Of a stretch of DNA of 64,000 bases, positions 23,622-35,582 are shown piece after piece; the first letter of the stretch is position 1, and the number at the start of each line of letters is the position of its first letter. Both the position numbers and the translations under genes were made by a program. This stretch comes from Gordionus sp. m RMFG-2023 (taxonomy: Eukaryota > Nematomorpha > Gordioida > Chordodea > Parachordodidae): positions 17,486,846 to 17,550,845 of the forward strand of contig NC_088779.1 in the NCBI RefSeq assembly GCF_954871325.1, in the 5' to 3' direction. A model generated the notes under the pieces. That model did no database searches. It was not told the DNA's origin and saw only the letters and a list, made by a program, of their open reading frames with translations.

Positions 23622-25084
23622 TATTGTTGTGTTTAATATCATTTTTTTCTAATATTAATAAATATGCTAGAAATTATTTTTTTATTAATTATAATGTTTA
23701 ATTAATTTTAAATATTAACCAGATGTGTTAATAAATCAATCTTTTTCATTAACTAAAATTCTTTTAAAAATCATAAATAAATATTCCATCGTAATTAAAT
23801 TTGGTAAGATTTTTAAATTTTATTTTTTAAATTATATGGGTACATTTAGTACAGGGGAACGTTAGGACACTCTGATTATAATTTGAGCTATTATTTATAA
23901 GACTGGAAATTTGAGCTTAACATAGATAATTACGTCATACATGATTAGCTAAAAAAAAATTGAAAAATATTTAGTATTTTAATTTTTACAGAAGAAGTTT
24001 TGGCATACCAAAATTAATATAAAATATTTGCCTTTATCGTTTTAAAAATCATAATAAATAGATTTTAGGAAAGTTTAAACCTATTTCCCAATCTGGCAAA
24101 CTTTTGGAATCAAGGTTGATATTTATAAAGTTAGTGGGCTCGGTCATAGTTGGTCATAGTATAGTTGGGATACGCCATTTTAGCTCATTTTATAATTTTA
24201 TTATTAATTTAGTATTTTGAATAATGAATAATTAAATACTTATCTTTCACTATGTTTATGATTAAATGAAATTTTTTTTTTCTCAAAATAAATTTGCTAA
24301 ATTTTGCTAAAAATTTTTTTATATAGTTATTGATTATGAATTACACTATCAATAAAATCATATGTGTCATATCTAGTCTTACTAGATTATTGATTTTAAA
24401 TTTTTAAATTTATTTAGACCTCTATTTCACGAGTGTCCCAACTATCACATATGTGTGTCCCAACGTACACAGAGTCTGTCATGGTTGGGGCAAAAAAAAA
24501 TTTTTTTTTAAATTAAATTTTCTAAAAAAATATAATCTTTATAAAATATATATTAATTATTTCAAATAGCCAATACTTCTGGGATTCAGAAGATGTTTTA
24601 ATTATTCAGATAAGTCTATTAATATTAAAATTATTAAGGTTTGAAAGTGTCCCAACCATCCCCGCTCTATTATCATTCAATAAGCAGGCATATTAGCTAA
24701 TCTTGTTTAACGGTTAGTTATAAGCAAAACAAAGATAAATTTTTATCGAAATGTTTTTTTACAAACTCAAAAAATGATATAAATATACATGTGTTCATAA
24801 CATAAAAAAAACTATTTTCATTCTTAACTTCTTTGACGTTTGTGTTAATTATAGTTTAATATCAAAATTTTTTACAAACACCCTATAAAAATTTACAAAT
24901 ATTGTTTTTAATTATAAAAAAAATTAACCAGTTCTCACATGTGATTAATAAATCAATTATATATTTATAATTTTATTTTTTAGTGATTTCTTAAAAAAAA
25001 TATATTTAATTAACACATTAAGAATAACTAAAATTTTTAAAGCATCTAATCAAAATATCAAGAAAAAAATTTTTTTTTTGTACT
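23622..25084. other. Non-genic interior of element C
   Basis: About 1.5 kb of AT-rich sequence with no recognisable gene or clear repeat. A few GTCCCAAC/GTTGGGAC motifs recur (24170, 24430, 24455, 24650) but do not form an obvious element. Confidence 0.4.
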
Positions 25085-25088
25085 TAGA

Positions 25089-25402
25089 CTAGAGATCAGT
25101 CCGGCCCGTACCTTGGTTTATTTTTATAAAAATAAATGGGGGCTGGATCGGATTTAATATTTTTTTAAAAAAAATCTAGCTGGTACCTGGTCTTGGAAAT
25201 TTTTTTAAATATTTGAATTTTACGTTATATTTTTTATTTAAAATAAAAATATTTGATTATACTTATATAGCAATATCTTTTATTTTGAGTAATTATAAAA
25301 ATAAATTTCTATATTTAAATAAATTCAGGCAGGGTCAGCAAAACTTTTTTAAAAAAATTTCGGGCCCAGCCGGGCTTGAAAAATTAGGCCCGATTTATAC
25401 CT
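25089..25402. mobile_element. hAT-like MITE, second copy of the 631-971 family
   Basis: Same order of blocks as 631-971: CCGGCCCGTACC at the left, a shared AT-rich core with TCTATATTTAAATAAATTC, then a GGGCCCAGCCGGGCTTG end. The left end reads TAGAGATCAGTCCGG, close to known hAT termini. The open frame across it has no meaning. Confidence 0.6.
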
Positions 25403-25799
25403 TTCTTAAAGAAAATATATCAAACAACCATTTCCATTACGTCACCAAATTCCTCTTACATTTACAATTATTCATGCAAAAACTAAATTCAGACTCCCTC
25501 CCATTAGCTCCAGTATGGCCATTTAATCCATAATGGCCAAGATTTTAGTTCTGATAAAAATGCTCAATTTTTTAAATTATATAGCGTAAAGTCCAAATAT
25601 TATATTATGAATAAAATCCGTCAAAAAAATAACAGTAGATATGGAAATCTAGCCTGGGGCATATCTGCACCACATTAATATAAAAAATAAAAATATGCTG
25701 TGTGATGCTATAAGATCAAAAAACAACGATCTTTATTATTACTTTGAAGAAATTCATAATAAAAATGAGAAATAGTTATAATTATGAAAATTCTCATTC

Positions 25800-26215
25800 T
25801 CTAGTCGACGACTCAAGTTTCTAGTCGATTTAAGTATATAGACTTGAGTTCACGACTCGAGTTCATAACTCAAATCAATTTGGGTCAATTTTTTCGACCC
25901 AAAATTTGGCTCAAGACCCTTTCGATTAACAACACTAGGCTAAAAATCTTATAATTTTCAAATTTATAGAAATTAAAAAAATATATATAATATTGTTAAA
26001 CGATTCTATTTGTGCCCATTTTTTAAAACGGCTAACTCAATATGTTCCGAAAAAATCTTAGCAAGCCTGAAAATTTGTTCATACATGGTACAAAGGTTTG
26101 GACATTTATTAGACAAATCTCGAGGCGCAGTCAATTTATTTTGGCTAAAATATTAGTTAGCCTTTTTTATTTTAAAATCGGCTCAAATCAAGCCCATTAA
26201 CAACACTAATAATAT
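25800..26215. mobile_element. Two partial ends of the TAGTGTTGTTAA hAT family
   Basis: 25800-25940 carries GTCGACTC-type subterminal repeats and ends CGATTAACAACACTA. 25989-26215 begins TAATATTGTTAAACG and ends CCCATTAACAACACTA, a possible ~225-bp MITE. Both belong to the terminus family seen at 3837 and 14027. No flanking duplications are clear. Confidence 0.5.
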
Positions 26216-26388
26216 GGTATTTTATAAAATATTTCCCCATATTTTTTAAAATATAAATAATTTCTGAGGATCGAAAAATTGGAAATAGGAAAAATAATAA
26301 GTGAATGAATATAATACATTGTTTTATGATACGAAATTTATATATATTTTTTATTTTTAACTTTTATAGACAATAATGGCGTTTTAAA

Positions 26389-26503
26389 ATATTTGGCCCC
26401 GGTCGGGTATCGAAATTTTTTTTGTTAGGGCCGACTCTGCCCTGATATATTTAAAAAATAATTATACGGCCCGGCCTGTGAAAACCAGGGATGCAAACCT
26501 GGC
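26389..26503. mobile_element. Small GGCCCCGG...CGGCCCGGCC MITE fragment
   Basis: Short GC-rich inverted ends in otherwise AT-rich DNA resemble the GGCCCG-ended MITEs of the window. It is too short and diverged to delimit well. Confidence 0.3.
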
Positions 26504-26715
26504 AATCAAATTTGTAATAAAAAAATATGTCAATATATGAGTAAAATTTATTTTATTAAGAAAATTCATTTCAATTATTCGAATAAGTCGAATCGAATAC
26601 AAATGGTAGATTTTATTATTTGTACCTATTCAAATAGCTTTCACATTCGATTCGAATTCGTTTTTGAAAAGGACTTATCTTTATGAATATTTATCAATAT
26701 ATCTTCTAGATTATA

Positions 26716-26943
26716 ATGGCATCGCCAGGGAGACAGCCAGCGGTGCCACTTCCAATTCTAAAATCTATCTTTTCTAAATACAAATTTGAGATTCAACAAA
26801 ATCTAAACCACTCGTCAGCAACAATCTGGAAGATAATAAGCAAGGAGTTATTAGCTATGATGAGCCCAAAACTACTCTATAATTATGCCTCACAAAATCG
26901 AAATAATTGTCTAGATATTTTGTGGAAATACAGAAAGAAGTAA
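26716..26943 (+). CDS. Unassigned 75-residue open frame in element C
   Basis: Begins MASPGRQPAVPLPILK and continues with a helical, non-low-complexity sequence including SATIWKIISKELLAMMSPK. Codon content is far less A/T-biased than the flanks, which supports a real coding origin. It may be the N-terminal part of the protein once encoded by element C, and could continue by splicing (the stop follows a run ending RKK). I do not recognise the family and assign no function. Confidence 0.35.
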   Translation: MASPGRQPAVPLPILKSIFSKYKFEIQQNLNHSSATIWKIISKELLAMMSPKLLYNYASQNRNNCLDILWKYRKK

Positions 26944-28903
26944 ATATATCATTATTTATATATATATCTTCTGGTGAAAGTTAAATAAGGTTAATTTTGT
27001 GATTTCACTTATTTTAATTTATGTAATGATTTTAACTGCCCCCACTGCATTTAATGAAGATGCCCTAGAAATCTATCATTTTAGCTTATAAATCATAATA
27101 TATTTAATTATTTCTTGTTTCAATTATATAAATTTTAAAAAAGTTGTTTTTTAAAAAAATATATTTTTTTGCTGCGTAAAGAATAACACCCTCCCCACCC
27201 CTGGTAATGTAAATCTTGGTAACAAATATAGTAAATAGATATTTGCAATAATCTAACCTAACCAATAAGTTTGCAATTTTTAAAAAAAATAATCATGTGG
27301 GGACATGGTCGGGACTAATAAATTTTGGCCGCATGGATATTTTAATAAAGATGAGGAATAAATACTTTTTTATTTTATTTTATAAATATATTAAAATATT
27401 TCATATTTGTAAGGTAAATATTATTGATCCGAATATGCCTGATAGTCCCTAATTAATAATACAATTAATATCTTTTTAAAATATAATAAAATATGATACA
27501 TAGAGATCATGGAGAGTCGGCGCAAGCGGCTTGTCAGTTCAGCGATTTTTATTTAAAAACCAGACATGTTTAGACATTCAAATTTAGTGATATAATTTAC
27601 ATTGGTAAGCGAAAAATAAATCCCCGGAAAAAAAAATTCCCGAAAATAATTGCCCAGGAACAAAATCCCCCCCAAAAAAAAATCCCCTGGAAAATAATTG
27701 CCCGAAAAAAAAATCTTAGGAAAAAATTCCCATAGAAAATTTTTTCCCGGAAATAAATTCCCTATTTTTTAGATTTTAAATTAAATATAGAGGAAAATCA
27801 ATTTCCGGAAAATTATACCGGGAAAAAGACCCTCGAATATTTTTTTTTAAATTATCAAAAATAACCCTGCCGCTTAATAACGAAAATATTTTTAAAAAAT
27901 TATAATCAGTATTTTCTGAAAGTTAAGTATTTATTCTCGACACGTTTGAGGATTTTTTTTAGCATTATTTATGTTTTAATTCTAAGCGATATAGGGCTGT
28001 CTTAAAATATGAGACATCTCGGAAAGAAAACATGATAGCTTTTTATAGAAATAGATGTAAATTATGCGTGCAATTTAAAATTGAAAAAAAAAGGTGAAAA
28101 CAAATTTTTTCCTAGAAATAGGGAGATTATTTCCATAATCTAGTTTTAATATATATTTCAATTAATCTATTTTTGAAGACAATGATTTAAATTTTTAATA
28201 TATTTTTAAAAACTTCATGAAAAATGATTAATAATTTGTGTAAAAATAAATATTTTTTTATAATAATATTTTTTTAAAATTAAAATTTGATTTTCAATAA
28301 TAATATCTAATAGTAGATGATAGGATTTAATTTCGTTGATTTTCTCGAAAATTTAACATATTTTATTTAGGGATTTTTTTTCCTACTTTGTTAATTTTCT
28401 AAAAATAATTTAATATTTTATAAGGAATAAAAACTAAGGGAATTTTTTCCGGGGAATAATTTTTTAAGAATTATTTTCCTGTGATTTTTTTGGGGGAATT
28501 ATTTTACGCAACCTCTGGTTGCGCTATAATTACCTAATGTATATTACTAATAGTAAATAACTAACAAAAATAAATTTATATAATATACAACTTTAATAAC
28601 GAAAAAGAAATTTAGAAACAAAAAAATATATATATTGACAATAGGTACGTCGTTTACTTTTGTAATCATAGAAATATTTGTATTTGTGCCCAAGTCTGGT
28701 GCTTAAAAAATTTAAGGCTGGGGTTCGTCCCGATGTATTAGTGTAACTACTATATATATTTACATTATTTATATTTTATGTAATATATCACGACTTTATT
28801 ATAATACAGGAACACAAAAACAATGATATATGAAATATTTACTATTTTAATATGATTTTAAAAAATATTTTTACATTATCCTTAGGAAAAATTCCTCGAG
28901 ATT
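26944..28903. other. Non-genic interior of element C
   Basis: No gene is visible. It holds the inverted-repeat element at 27600-28517; the remainder is A/T-rich unique sequence. Confidence 0.4.
27600..28517. mobile_element. Inverted-repeat MITE with CCCGGAAA / GGGAATTATTTT repeats
   Basis: The right end, read inward, is CAGAGGTTGCGTAAAATAATT; the left end is CATTGGTAAGCGAAAAATAA, an imperfect inverted match. Both subterminal regions are rich in AATTCCC/GGGAATT motifs (27630-27770 and 28430-28500). No coding capacity and no matching flanking octamers. Confidence 0.4.
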
Positions 28904-29221
28904 ATGTCGTCAGACTCAAGTGACGACGGCGAAGATAATGTCAAAGTAAAAAAGGATATATTTGAAATTTCTATGACAGGGGAAGAATGGAATCAAATAT
29001 ATCCGTATGCGGATAACCCAAATCGGTTAAAAATGGGTTGGACCCATGTGCTTGAAAAAATAATTTCTAGTCAATTGAAAATACCCTGTTTAGGGGTATT
29101 TTCTAATAATTATGTATCTCTAAATTCAATATATTTAATAAAAATTAATGCTTTTTGTAAACAATGTTCAGCTGTGTTATTAATTAAAAAATTAAATACT
29201 TTAAATAATATATATATATAA
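28904..29221 (+). CDS. Unassigned acidic-start open frame in element C
   Basis: Starts MSSDSSDDGEDNVKVKKD, an acidic Ser/Asp leader. It continues as a folded-looking segment with EEWNQIYPYADN, LKMGWTHVLEKI and a potential metal-binding CKQC near the end. The last ~15 codons are low complexity and probably run past a splice site or a deletion. The style resembles N-terminal regions of transposon proteins, and it lies inside element C, so I infer a transposon origin. No family can be named. Confidence 0.35.
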   Translation: MSSDSSDDGEDNVKVKKDIFEISMTGEEWNQIYPYADNPNRLKMGWTHVLEKIISSQLKIPCLGVFSNNYVSLNSIYLIKINAFCKQCSAVLLIKKLNTLNNIYI

Positions 29222-29289
29222 TTTATATGTGAAATATATAATTATAAAACAGAATTGCATAATAGTATTTATAAAAGACCATTAAGTGG

Positions 29290-30520
29290 GATAAAAGATA
29301 TTACACAATATCCGTTAATCGAATTGAATAACCAGGGATATTACACAATATCCGTACATCGAATTGAATAACTGAGAACCAAGTATTATACAGTTAAAAT
29401 AATTTATAATCTTTATAGATAGCTTTCTAACGGATATTACACAATATCCGTTAATCGAATTGAATAACCAGGGATATTACTCAATATCCGTACATCAAAT
29501 TGAATAACTGAGAACCAAGTATTATATAGTTAAAATAATTTATAATCTTTATAGATAGCTTTCTAAGGGATATTACACAATATCTGTAAATCGAATTGAA
29601 TAACCAGGGATATTACACAATATCTGTACATCGAATTGAATAACTGAGAACCAAGTATTATATAGTTAAAATAATTTATAATCTTTATAGATAGCTTTCT
29701 AACGGATATTACACAATATCTGTAAATCGAATTGAATAACCAGGGATATTACACAATATCCGTACATCGAATTGAATAACTGAGAACCAAGTAATATATA
29801 GTTAAAATAATTTATAATCTTTATAGATAGCTTTCTAAGGGATATTACACATTATCTGTAAATCGAATTGAATAACCAGGGATATTACACAATATCTGTA
29901 CATCGAATTGAATAACTGAGAACCAAGTATTATATAGTTAAAATAAATCTTTATAGATAGCTTTCTAAGGGATATTACACAATATCTGTAAATCAAATTG
30001 AATAACCAGGGATATTACACAATATCTGTACATCGAATTGAATAACTGAGAACCAAGTATTATATAGTTAAAATAATTTATAATCTTTATAGATAGCTTT
30101 CTAAGGGATATTACACAATATCTGTAAATTGAATTGAATAACCAGGGATATTACACAATATCTGTACATCGAATTGAATAACTGAGAACCAAGTATTATA
30201 TAGTTAAAATAATTTATAATCTTTATAGATAGCTTTCTAAGGGATATTACACAATATCTGTAAATCGAATTGAATAACCAGGAATATTACACAATATCTG
30301 TACATCGAATTGAATAACTGAGAACCAAGTATTATATAGTTAAAATAATTTATAATCTTTATAGATAGTTTTCTAACGGATATTACACAATATCTGTAAA
30401 TCGAATTGAATAACCAGGGATATTACACAATATCTGTACATCGAATTGAATAACTGAGAACCAAGTATTATATAGTTAAAATAATTTATAATCTTTATAT
30501 ATAGCTTTCTCAGGGATATT
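29290..30520. repeat. 136-bp satellite array, nine units
   Basis: The landmark TTCTAA recurs at 29425, 29561, 29697, 29833, 29963, 30099, 30235 and 30371, giving a strict 136-bp period with one 6-bp loss. Each unit contains two related halves, each with GGATATTACACAATATCC, a 7-bp stem with a 4-nt loop, followed by ATCGAATTGAATAAC. Units differ by only a few bases, so the array is recently homogenised. It abuts the right arm of element C. Confidence 0.95.
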
Positions 30521-32720
30521 AGATAACGTTATGATCTTTTCCCTGATCTCGGGCCTTCCCGTACCTACAACAACAACCTGACGATTGCATGAAATCTCAA
30601 TCAATTCCACATATCTCCTATGAAATATCCAAGTGTACTCAAGCCGAAAAATTTAAACAACATTAATTAGAACACAACTCCCCCACGCTTATAATAAATA
30701 TATATCGTGATTATAACAAATATATATTACTATTCGTACATAATATTATTCACCATTCCTTCCCTATTATAGTACATAAAAATATTCGACTTAGATTAAA
30801 ATATAACGACAAGTACAAAAGCCATAAAGGCCGATATACTTGGCTAAATTAAATAATACATAATTTTTCTAGATAGCTACTTGTAATTCAAGTTTACTTA
30901 CATTCTTCTAATATTTTTTAAAATAGTTAAGATCTATCAATAAAAAAGGAATATATTTTTATAAGAATAATATAATAGGCTTTCGAGCTTTATCATTGGC
31001 CTTTTAAACGATAAAATTTAATAGGACAGTGCATATATAATTTCAGTGGAATAAATTTGACCTTGAAACATTTAGTAAGCTCATAAAAAAATTTACAATG
31101 ATTAAATAATGGCAAAATTAATAGAATGTTTGTCGCTGCACTAGATTTTGTTTTAGTGTACCGTAATTTGTTTTTATTAATTTTGTTATTAACTTTTACA
31201 TATTAATTTCGGCTATTAAACTTCTTGTTATCAACGGAGAACTAAAAAATGAATATCCATAATTTGTCAGGTCGAAATTTGACCTTGAAATATTTATTGT
31301 TGATAACTCACTTTCCTTTAATTTTTTTGACATTCCGTTTGAAGAATACGGAGGATCAATTAAGGTACTAAATATTGGCTATAACTAAAAAAATGATTGC
31401 TCAAATTTTTAATTTTGGCAAGGTGCCAAAACCTTTCTATTTTGCTTATAACTCACGAACGGTTCATTCTGTTGATATGCGGTTTAAAGATTCTGGAGGA
31501 TCAATTAAAGCACCACACTTTGGCATATATTTTGGTAATTGATCCTCACTTTTTAAAAAAATTCTTACAACTTCACGCTATAAAAACAGGTCATAACTCA
31601 GTTGCGGTTAGTGAAATCGATATCCGGTTTGGATATTATTAACGGACAAATTAAAGCCTAAATAATTGCCAAGTTTCAGATCGTGATCTTTTATATTTTC
31701 GGTTTTGGCAAAGTGCCAACACTTTCTTATTTTGCTTATAACTCAGTAACGGTTCATTCTGCTGCTTTCCGGATAGAAGATCCATTAACGGGCTATACAA
31801 TGGTATAAGTTTCGGTAATTGATCCTCAAATCGTTCTTTCAGCTGCAAATCTTCGCACTTTCATTATTTTGCTTATAACTCAATAGCCTTTAATTTTTTT
31901 GACATTCCGTTTAAAGAATATGGAGGATCAATTAAGGTACTAAATATTGGCTATAACTAAAAAAATGATTGCTCAAATTTTTAATTTTGGCAAGGTGCCA
32001 AAACCTTTCTATTTTGCTTATAACTCACGAGCGGTTCATTCTGTTGATATGTGGTTTAAAGATTCTGGAGGATCAATTAACGCACCACACTTTGGCATAT
32101 ATTTTGGTAATTGATCCTCACTTTTTAAAAAAATTCTTACAACTTCACGCTATAAAAACAGGTCATAACTCAGTTGTGGTTAGTAAAATCGATATCCGGT
32201 TTGGATATTATTAACGCACAAATTAAAGCCTAAATAATTGCCAAGTTTCAGATCGTGATCTTTTATATTTTCGGTTTTGGCAAAGTGCCAACACTTTCTT
32301 ATTTTGCTCATAACTCAGTAACGGTTAATTCCGCTGCTTTCCGGATAGAAGATCAATTAGGATCAATTAACGGGCTATACAATGATATAAGTTTCGGTAA
32401 TTGATCCTCAAATCATTCTTACAGCTGCAAATCTTCGCACTTTCATTATTTTGCTTATAACTCAATAACCTTTAATTCTGCTGATGTCTGGTTTGAAGAT
32501 CAATTAGGATCAATTAAGACTCTAAATAATGGCATAGATTTTGTTAATTGATCCTTACATCGTTCTTACAACTTCACGGACCTCCACCCCCCACAGAAGC
32601 TTTTCAAAAATCACGATTTTTCAAATATATATTATAAATATATTTGGTAGTGCCCATCCAAATGAAAAATAAAAAAATACAAATTTGATAGGTAGTTAGT
32701 ACCTTAAGGTAGTAAGCACC

Positions 32721-33313
32721 TCACTTATCTATGGTACATCTTCCTTAAAATTTTATTTAACTATGTTAGCAATGCTTATTTTAGCCCATTTACGTCAAAA
32801 AAATTCTAAAAACTTTAAACGATTATGACAATTGTCACTTATCTATGGTACATCTTCACTAAAATTTTAATATAACATATTTACAATCTATATTTTTACC
32901 CACTTGCTATAAAAAAATTCAAAAAAGTTCAAAAATAACGATTGTCACTTATCTATTCTAGGGTACATCTTTACTGAAATTTTAATTTAACATCTTTACA
33001 ATATAAATTATATTTTTAAATTTTGTGTTATAAAAATTAGGTATATACCTGAGACCGAATCGGGTCCTGAACCATTTTTAATTACGACATGAATATTCTT
33101 ATTATAATTATGATCACATTAATCAGTTACCCAAAATTTAGCAATTTACCAGATTTTATATAAAAACAAAAAAAATTGAGCAGACCCAACGAGTCGAACG
33201 ACTATATGCGCCGACTAAGTGAGTCGGCTCATGCAGCTCCTTGATCGGCTTGAGTCGGAGCTGTTTTTACGACTACGACTCGAGTAGTAAGAACTTGACT
33301 TTTTAACAACACT
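32721..33313 (-). mobile_element. Right arm of hAT complex A, outer part and terminus
   Basis: Continues the interrupted array from 15069: one complete unit with the palindrome core at 32826, then decayed units, then unique sequence. It mirrors 4080-4250 (shared blocks include TTACCAGATTTTAT). A GTCG-rich zone ends TTTTTAACAACACTT. It is therefore an inverted copy of the left end at 3837. Confidence 0.7.
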
Positions 33314-35582
33314 TCCAAAAAAATTGCCCACTACTTTAACAACTCTGCACGTAATGCAGTATCAAGCTTTATATACATAATTTTTGTATATTAAAAAATG
33401 CGTCTAAAGGGATATTCGGTTGCTTCTTCTTTCGGAAGGGGGGGGGGGCATGTTATTCTTTTTTTAAAAATTTGTTTATTTTATTATATTTAATATTGAA
33501 TTAGTTCTTTTTCGATTGAACAATTTTTTATTTTTTTAAATAAATGTCTTTTTTTATTTAAGAAATTTTAAAATAATTTTTTTCATACATTTATATAGGG
33601 GTGGAGGGGGGGGGGGGTTGTAGTAGCATTTTCTAACAGGGGGTAGGGTAAGGATAAGGTAAATTTTGAGGGGCTATGAATTAAATTTTTATAGAGTTAT
33701 ATATTTGGCTGGTCAAATCTCAAATAAATGTTTTTTAATATTAATCTATTAAATCGAATTTTTAGATAAAATGCAGTTTATTCGTTAAATCAAATTATAG
33801 TATAAAATGACGCAGTTTAAACTGAAAAATTGATCTCATTAAAAGATTTTATTATCAAAATTTAATTCTTATTCCACAGAAAGAAATTGACTACTAAAAC
33901 AGAAATTTATTGAAGATCTCGACAACAGGAAAATTGCTTAAAAAATATTATTAAAATTAAGATAAACAATAAAAAAATAACCCCCCCCCCCCAAAAAAAA
34001 AAAGCAGCAACTAGTAGAATAAAAATTATGTAATAAATGATAAGTGGATGGTCATGTTTGCCAACTAGCCCATCATTTAACTATTTATCTATTGAGCTAA
34101 TTTCTCTCAAAAATTGTTTAAAAAAGATCTAAATAAAGTTATTAGCATGTTTTAATAAAATTTATAAATATTATCATTAAATTTATGAGTCGGATGATGA
34201 AATGAGTTAATATTTATTATTTTAATTTTATAATATAATACTTGAACAATATCATATGGCTAGTTGAAACATACTATGTTTGGACTAGGCAAGAAAATCA
34301 ACTTTTGCATAAACTCATCAGCTCAAAAAGTATTATAGATACACTTTTGATGCAAATTTCAAAGATTGGGATACACTTTGATATATTATTAAATGTTTTC
34401 TCATTGAAAATAATAGTCTTGTTTGATGATAAACTCTTCCAGCACATCAAAATTTGTACCATGTGTTAATTTTTTGTAAATTCGATATGATCTGCACCAT
34501 AATTATCTTCAATATCAATCTCTATCATCAACATTTAAAATTATTTTGAAAACTAGATTTTGCAAATTTTTAAATATAAAATAAAAAGATTATAATTTAG
34601 AATTTTATTTATATTTTAGGAATTTTTATGTGTAATTTATTAAATAAAATTGAAATAGCACTGCTACTGACCACCTACACCTTAAAATATCATAAAAGGC
34701 CTGATAATTTAAATTTTATAAACAATTAAAAAGATTTTTAAAAAAATGTTTATATACTCTCTACTAAAATGTAAAATAGAATTAAAGAAAGAAAAACTGG
34801 TACTTATAAATTTTATTAAATTAAAATATTTTTATTCATTAGAACTGTTTCAAAAATGTAATCACCAATCCCTATCCATGATCCTGTTTTTAATAATCAC
34901 TTTTTTAATTAAAATATTTTGAATGATCCTGAGGAGCTAAGCATGATTCTAAATTTATTTCTTAATATAACAGAAATTCATATAATCAAGCCCAAGAATA
35001 AAATGATTATTTATAATTTTGAGGCTAGCTCAGCCCAAAAAATAAATATTATGTTGAGCTAAAAATAAGTGATTATTAAAGAAAATGATGAAATAGTATC
35101 TAAAACTCTTTTATATTTGGTTTCGACAAATAATTTTAGTTCATCCATTACTATTAATTTAGCTCGCAAAATCATCATTGAAGTTTTAAAATTAATTTAT
35201 AATAAAACTATGTACATACACAAATATAGACAAAATAGTTTTATCTTTTTAACTATTGGAATATAATTTCTTTGATGACAAAAATCACTTATTATAATTC
35301 AAATATATGTCTACACCCTGGCTATAATCAATTTAAGCCCCAATTTTTGCAAGGCAACTTAATAATCCAATTAGAAGAATTATGGCATAGATAATAAATT
35401 TAAAGTGAAACATTATTAGATATCTAACCTGTTAATATAAAGTTAAACTTATCTTTACTATCTTTTAAATGGAAAAATAGCAATATCAAATTTTATTTTA
35501 ATATAATAAGAAAATATATTAAAATATTTATTGATATATAATAAAGAATATAAATATCAAGATAAAAAATATATAACACATT
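33314..35582. other. Mostly unique sequence downstream of RPS20
   Basis: No gene is recognisable. Homopolymer G tracts occur near 33440 and 33608-33625 and a C tract near 33981. Around 35277-35393 an in-frame stretch reads KITYYNSN...LHPGYNQFK...LEELWHR before two stops. It looks protein-like but could not be matched to any family, so it is only noted. Confidence 0.4.

Larger units (their letters stand above)
19634..32583. mobile_element. Element C with ~1.95-kb inverted arms
   Basis: Left arm 19634-23621 (interrupted by the hAT at 21566-23591) and right arm 30662-32583 are inverted copies starting AGGTCCGTGAAGTTGTAAG. Each arm is built of imperfect ~300-bp repeats with GGATCAATTA and TTTGCTTATAACTCA motifs. 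Outside the ends stand CCACCCCGA (left) and CCACCCCCC (right), a possible but imperfect 9-bp duplication. The interior (23.6-30.6 kb) has two short unassigned open frames, MITEs and a satellite, but no recognisable transposase. Confidence 0.65.
15061..32729. mobile_element. Insertion B with 9-bp target duplication
   Basis: TCACTTATC stands at 15061-15069 and again at 32721-32729. The repeat unit broken at the first site continues exactly at the second (next bases TATGGTACATC), proving an insertion. The ends share TGCTTACTACC in inverted orientation (15078-15088 and the reverse complement around 32706-32717), with a few extra bases at the left end. A 9-bp duplication fits the Mutator-like superfamily. 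Only about 400 bp (15070-15338 and 32584-32720) are B itself; the rest is nested elements. Confidence 0.75.

Noticed and set aside
29290-30520. Regular direct repeats suggesting a CRISPR array
   Set aside because: The whole 136-bp unit is repeated with no variable spacers, in a eukaryotic context. It is a satellite.
3837-33313. A 29-kb Polinton/Maverick-type element, given the very long inverted arms
   Set aside because: No protein-primed polymerase, capsid, protease or retroviral-type integrase is encoded inside; the contents are hAT and MULE sequences, and the arms belong to hAT termini.
34242-35266. Two AT-rich frames (34242-34469, 35069-35266) as possible host exons
   Set aside because: No recognisable motif, no convincing splice signals, composition equal to background.
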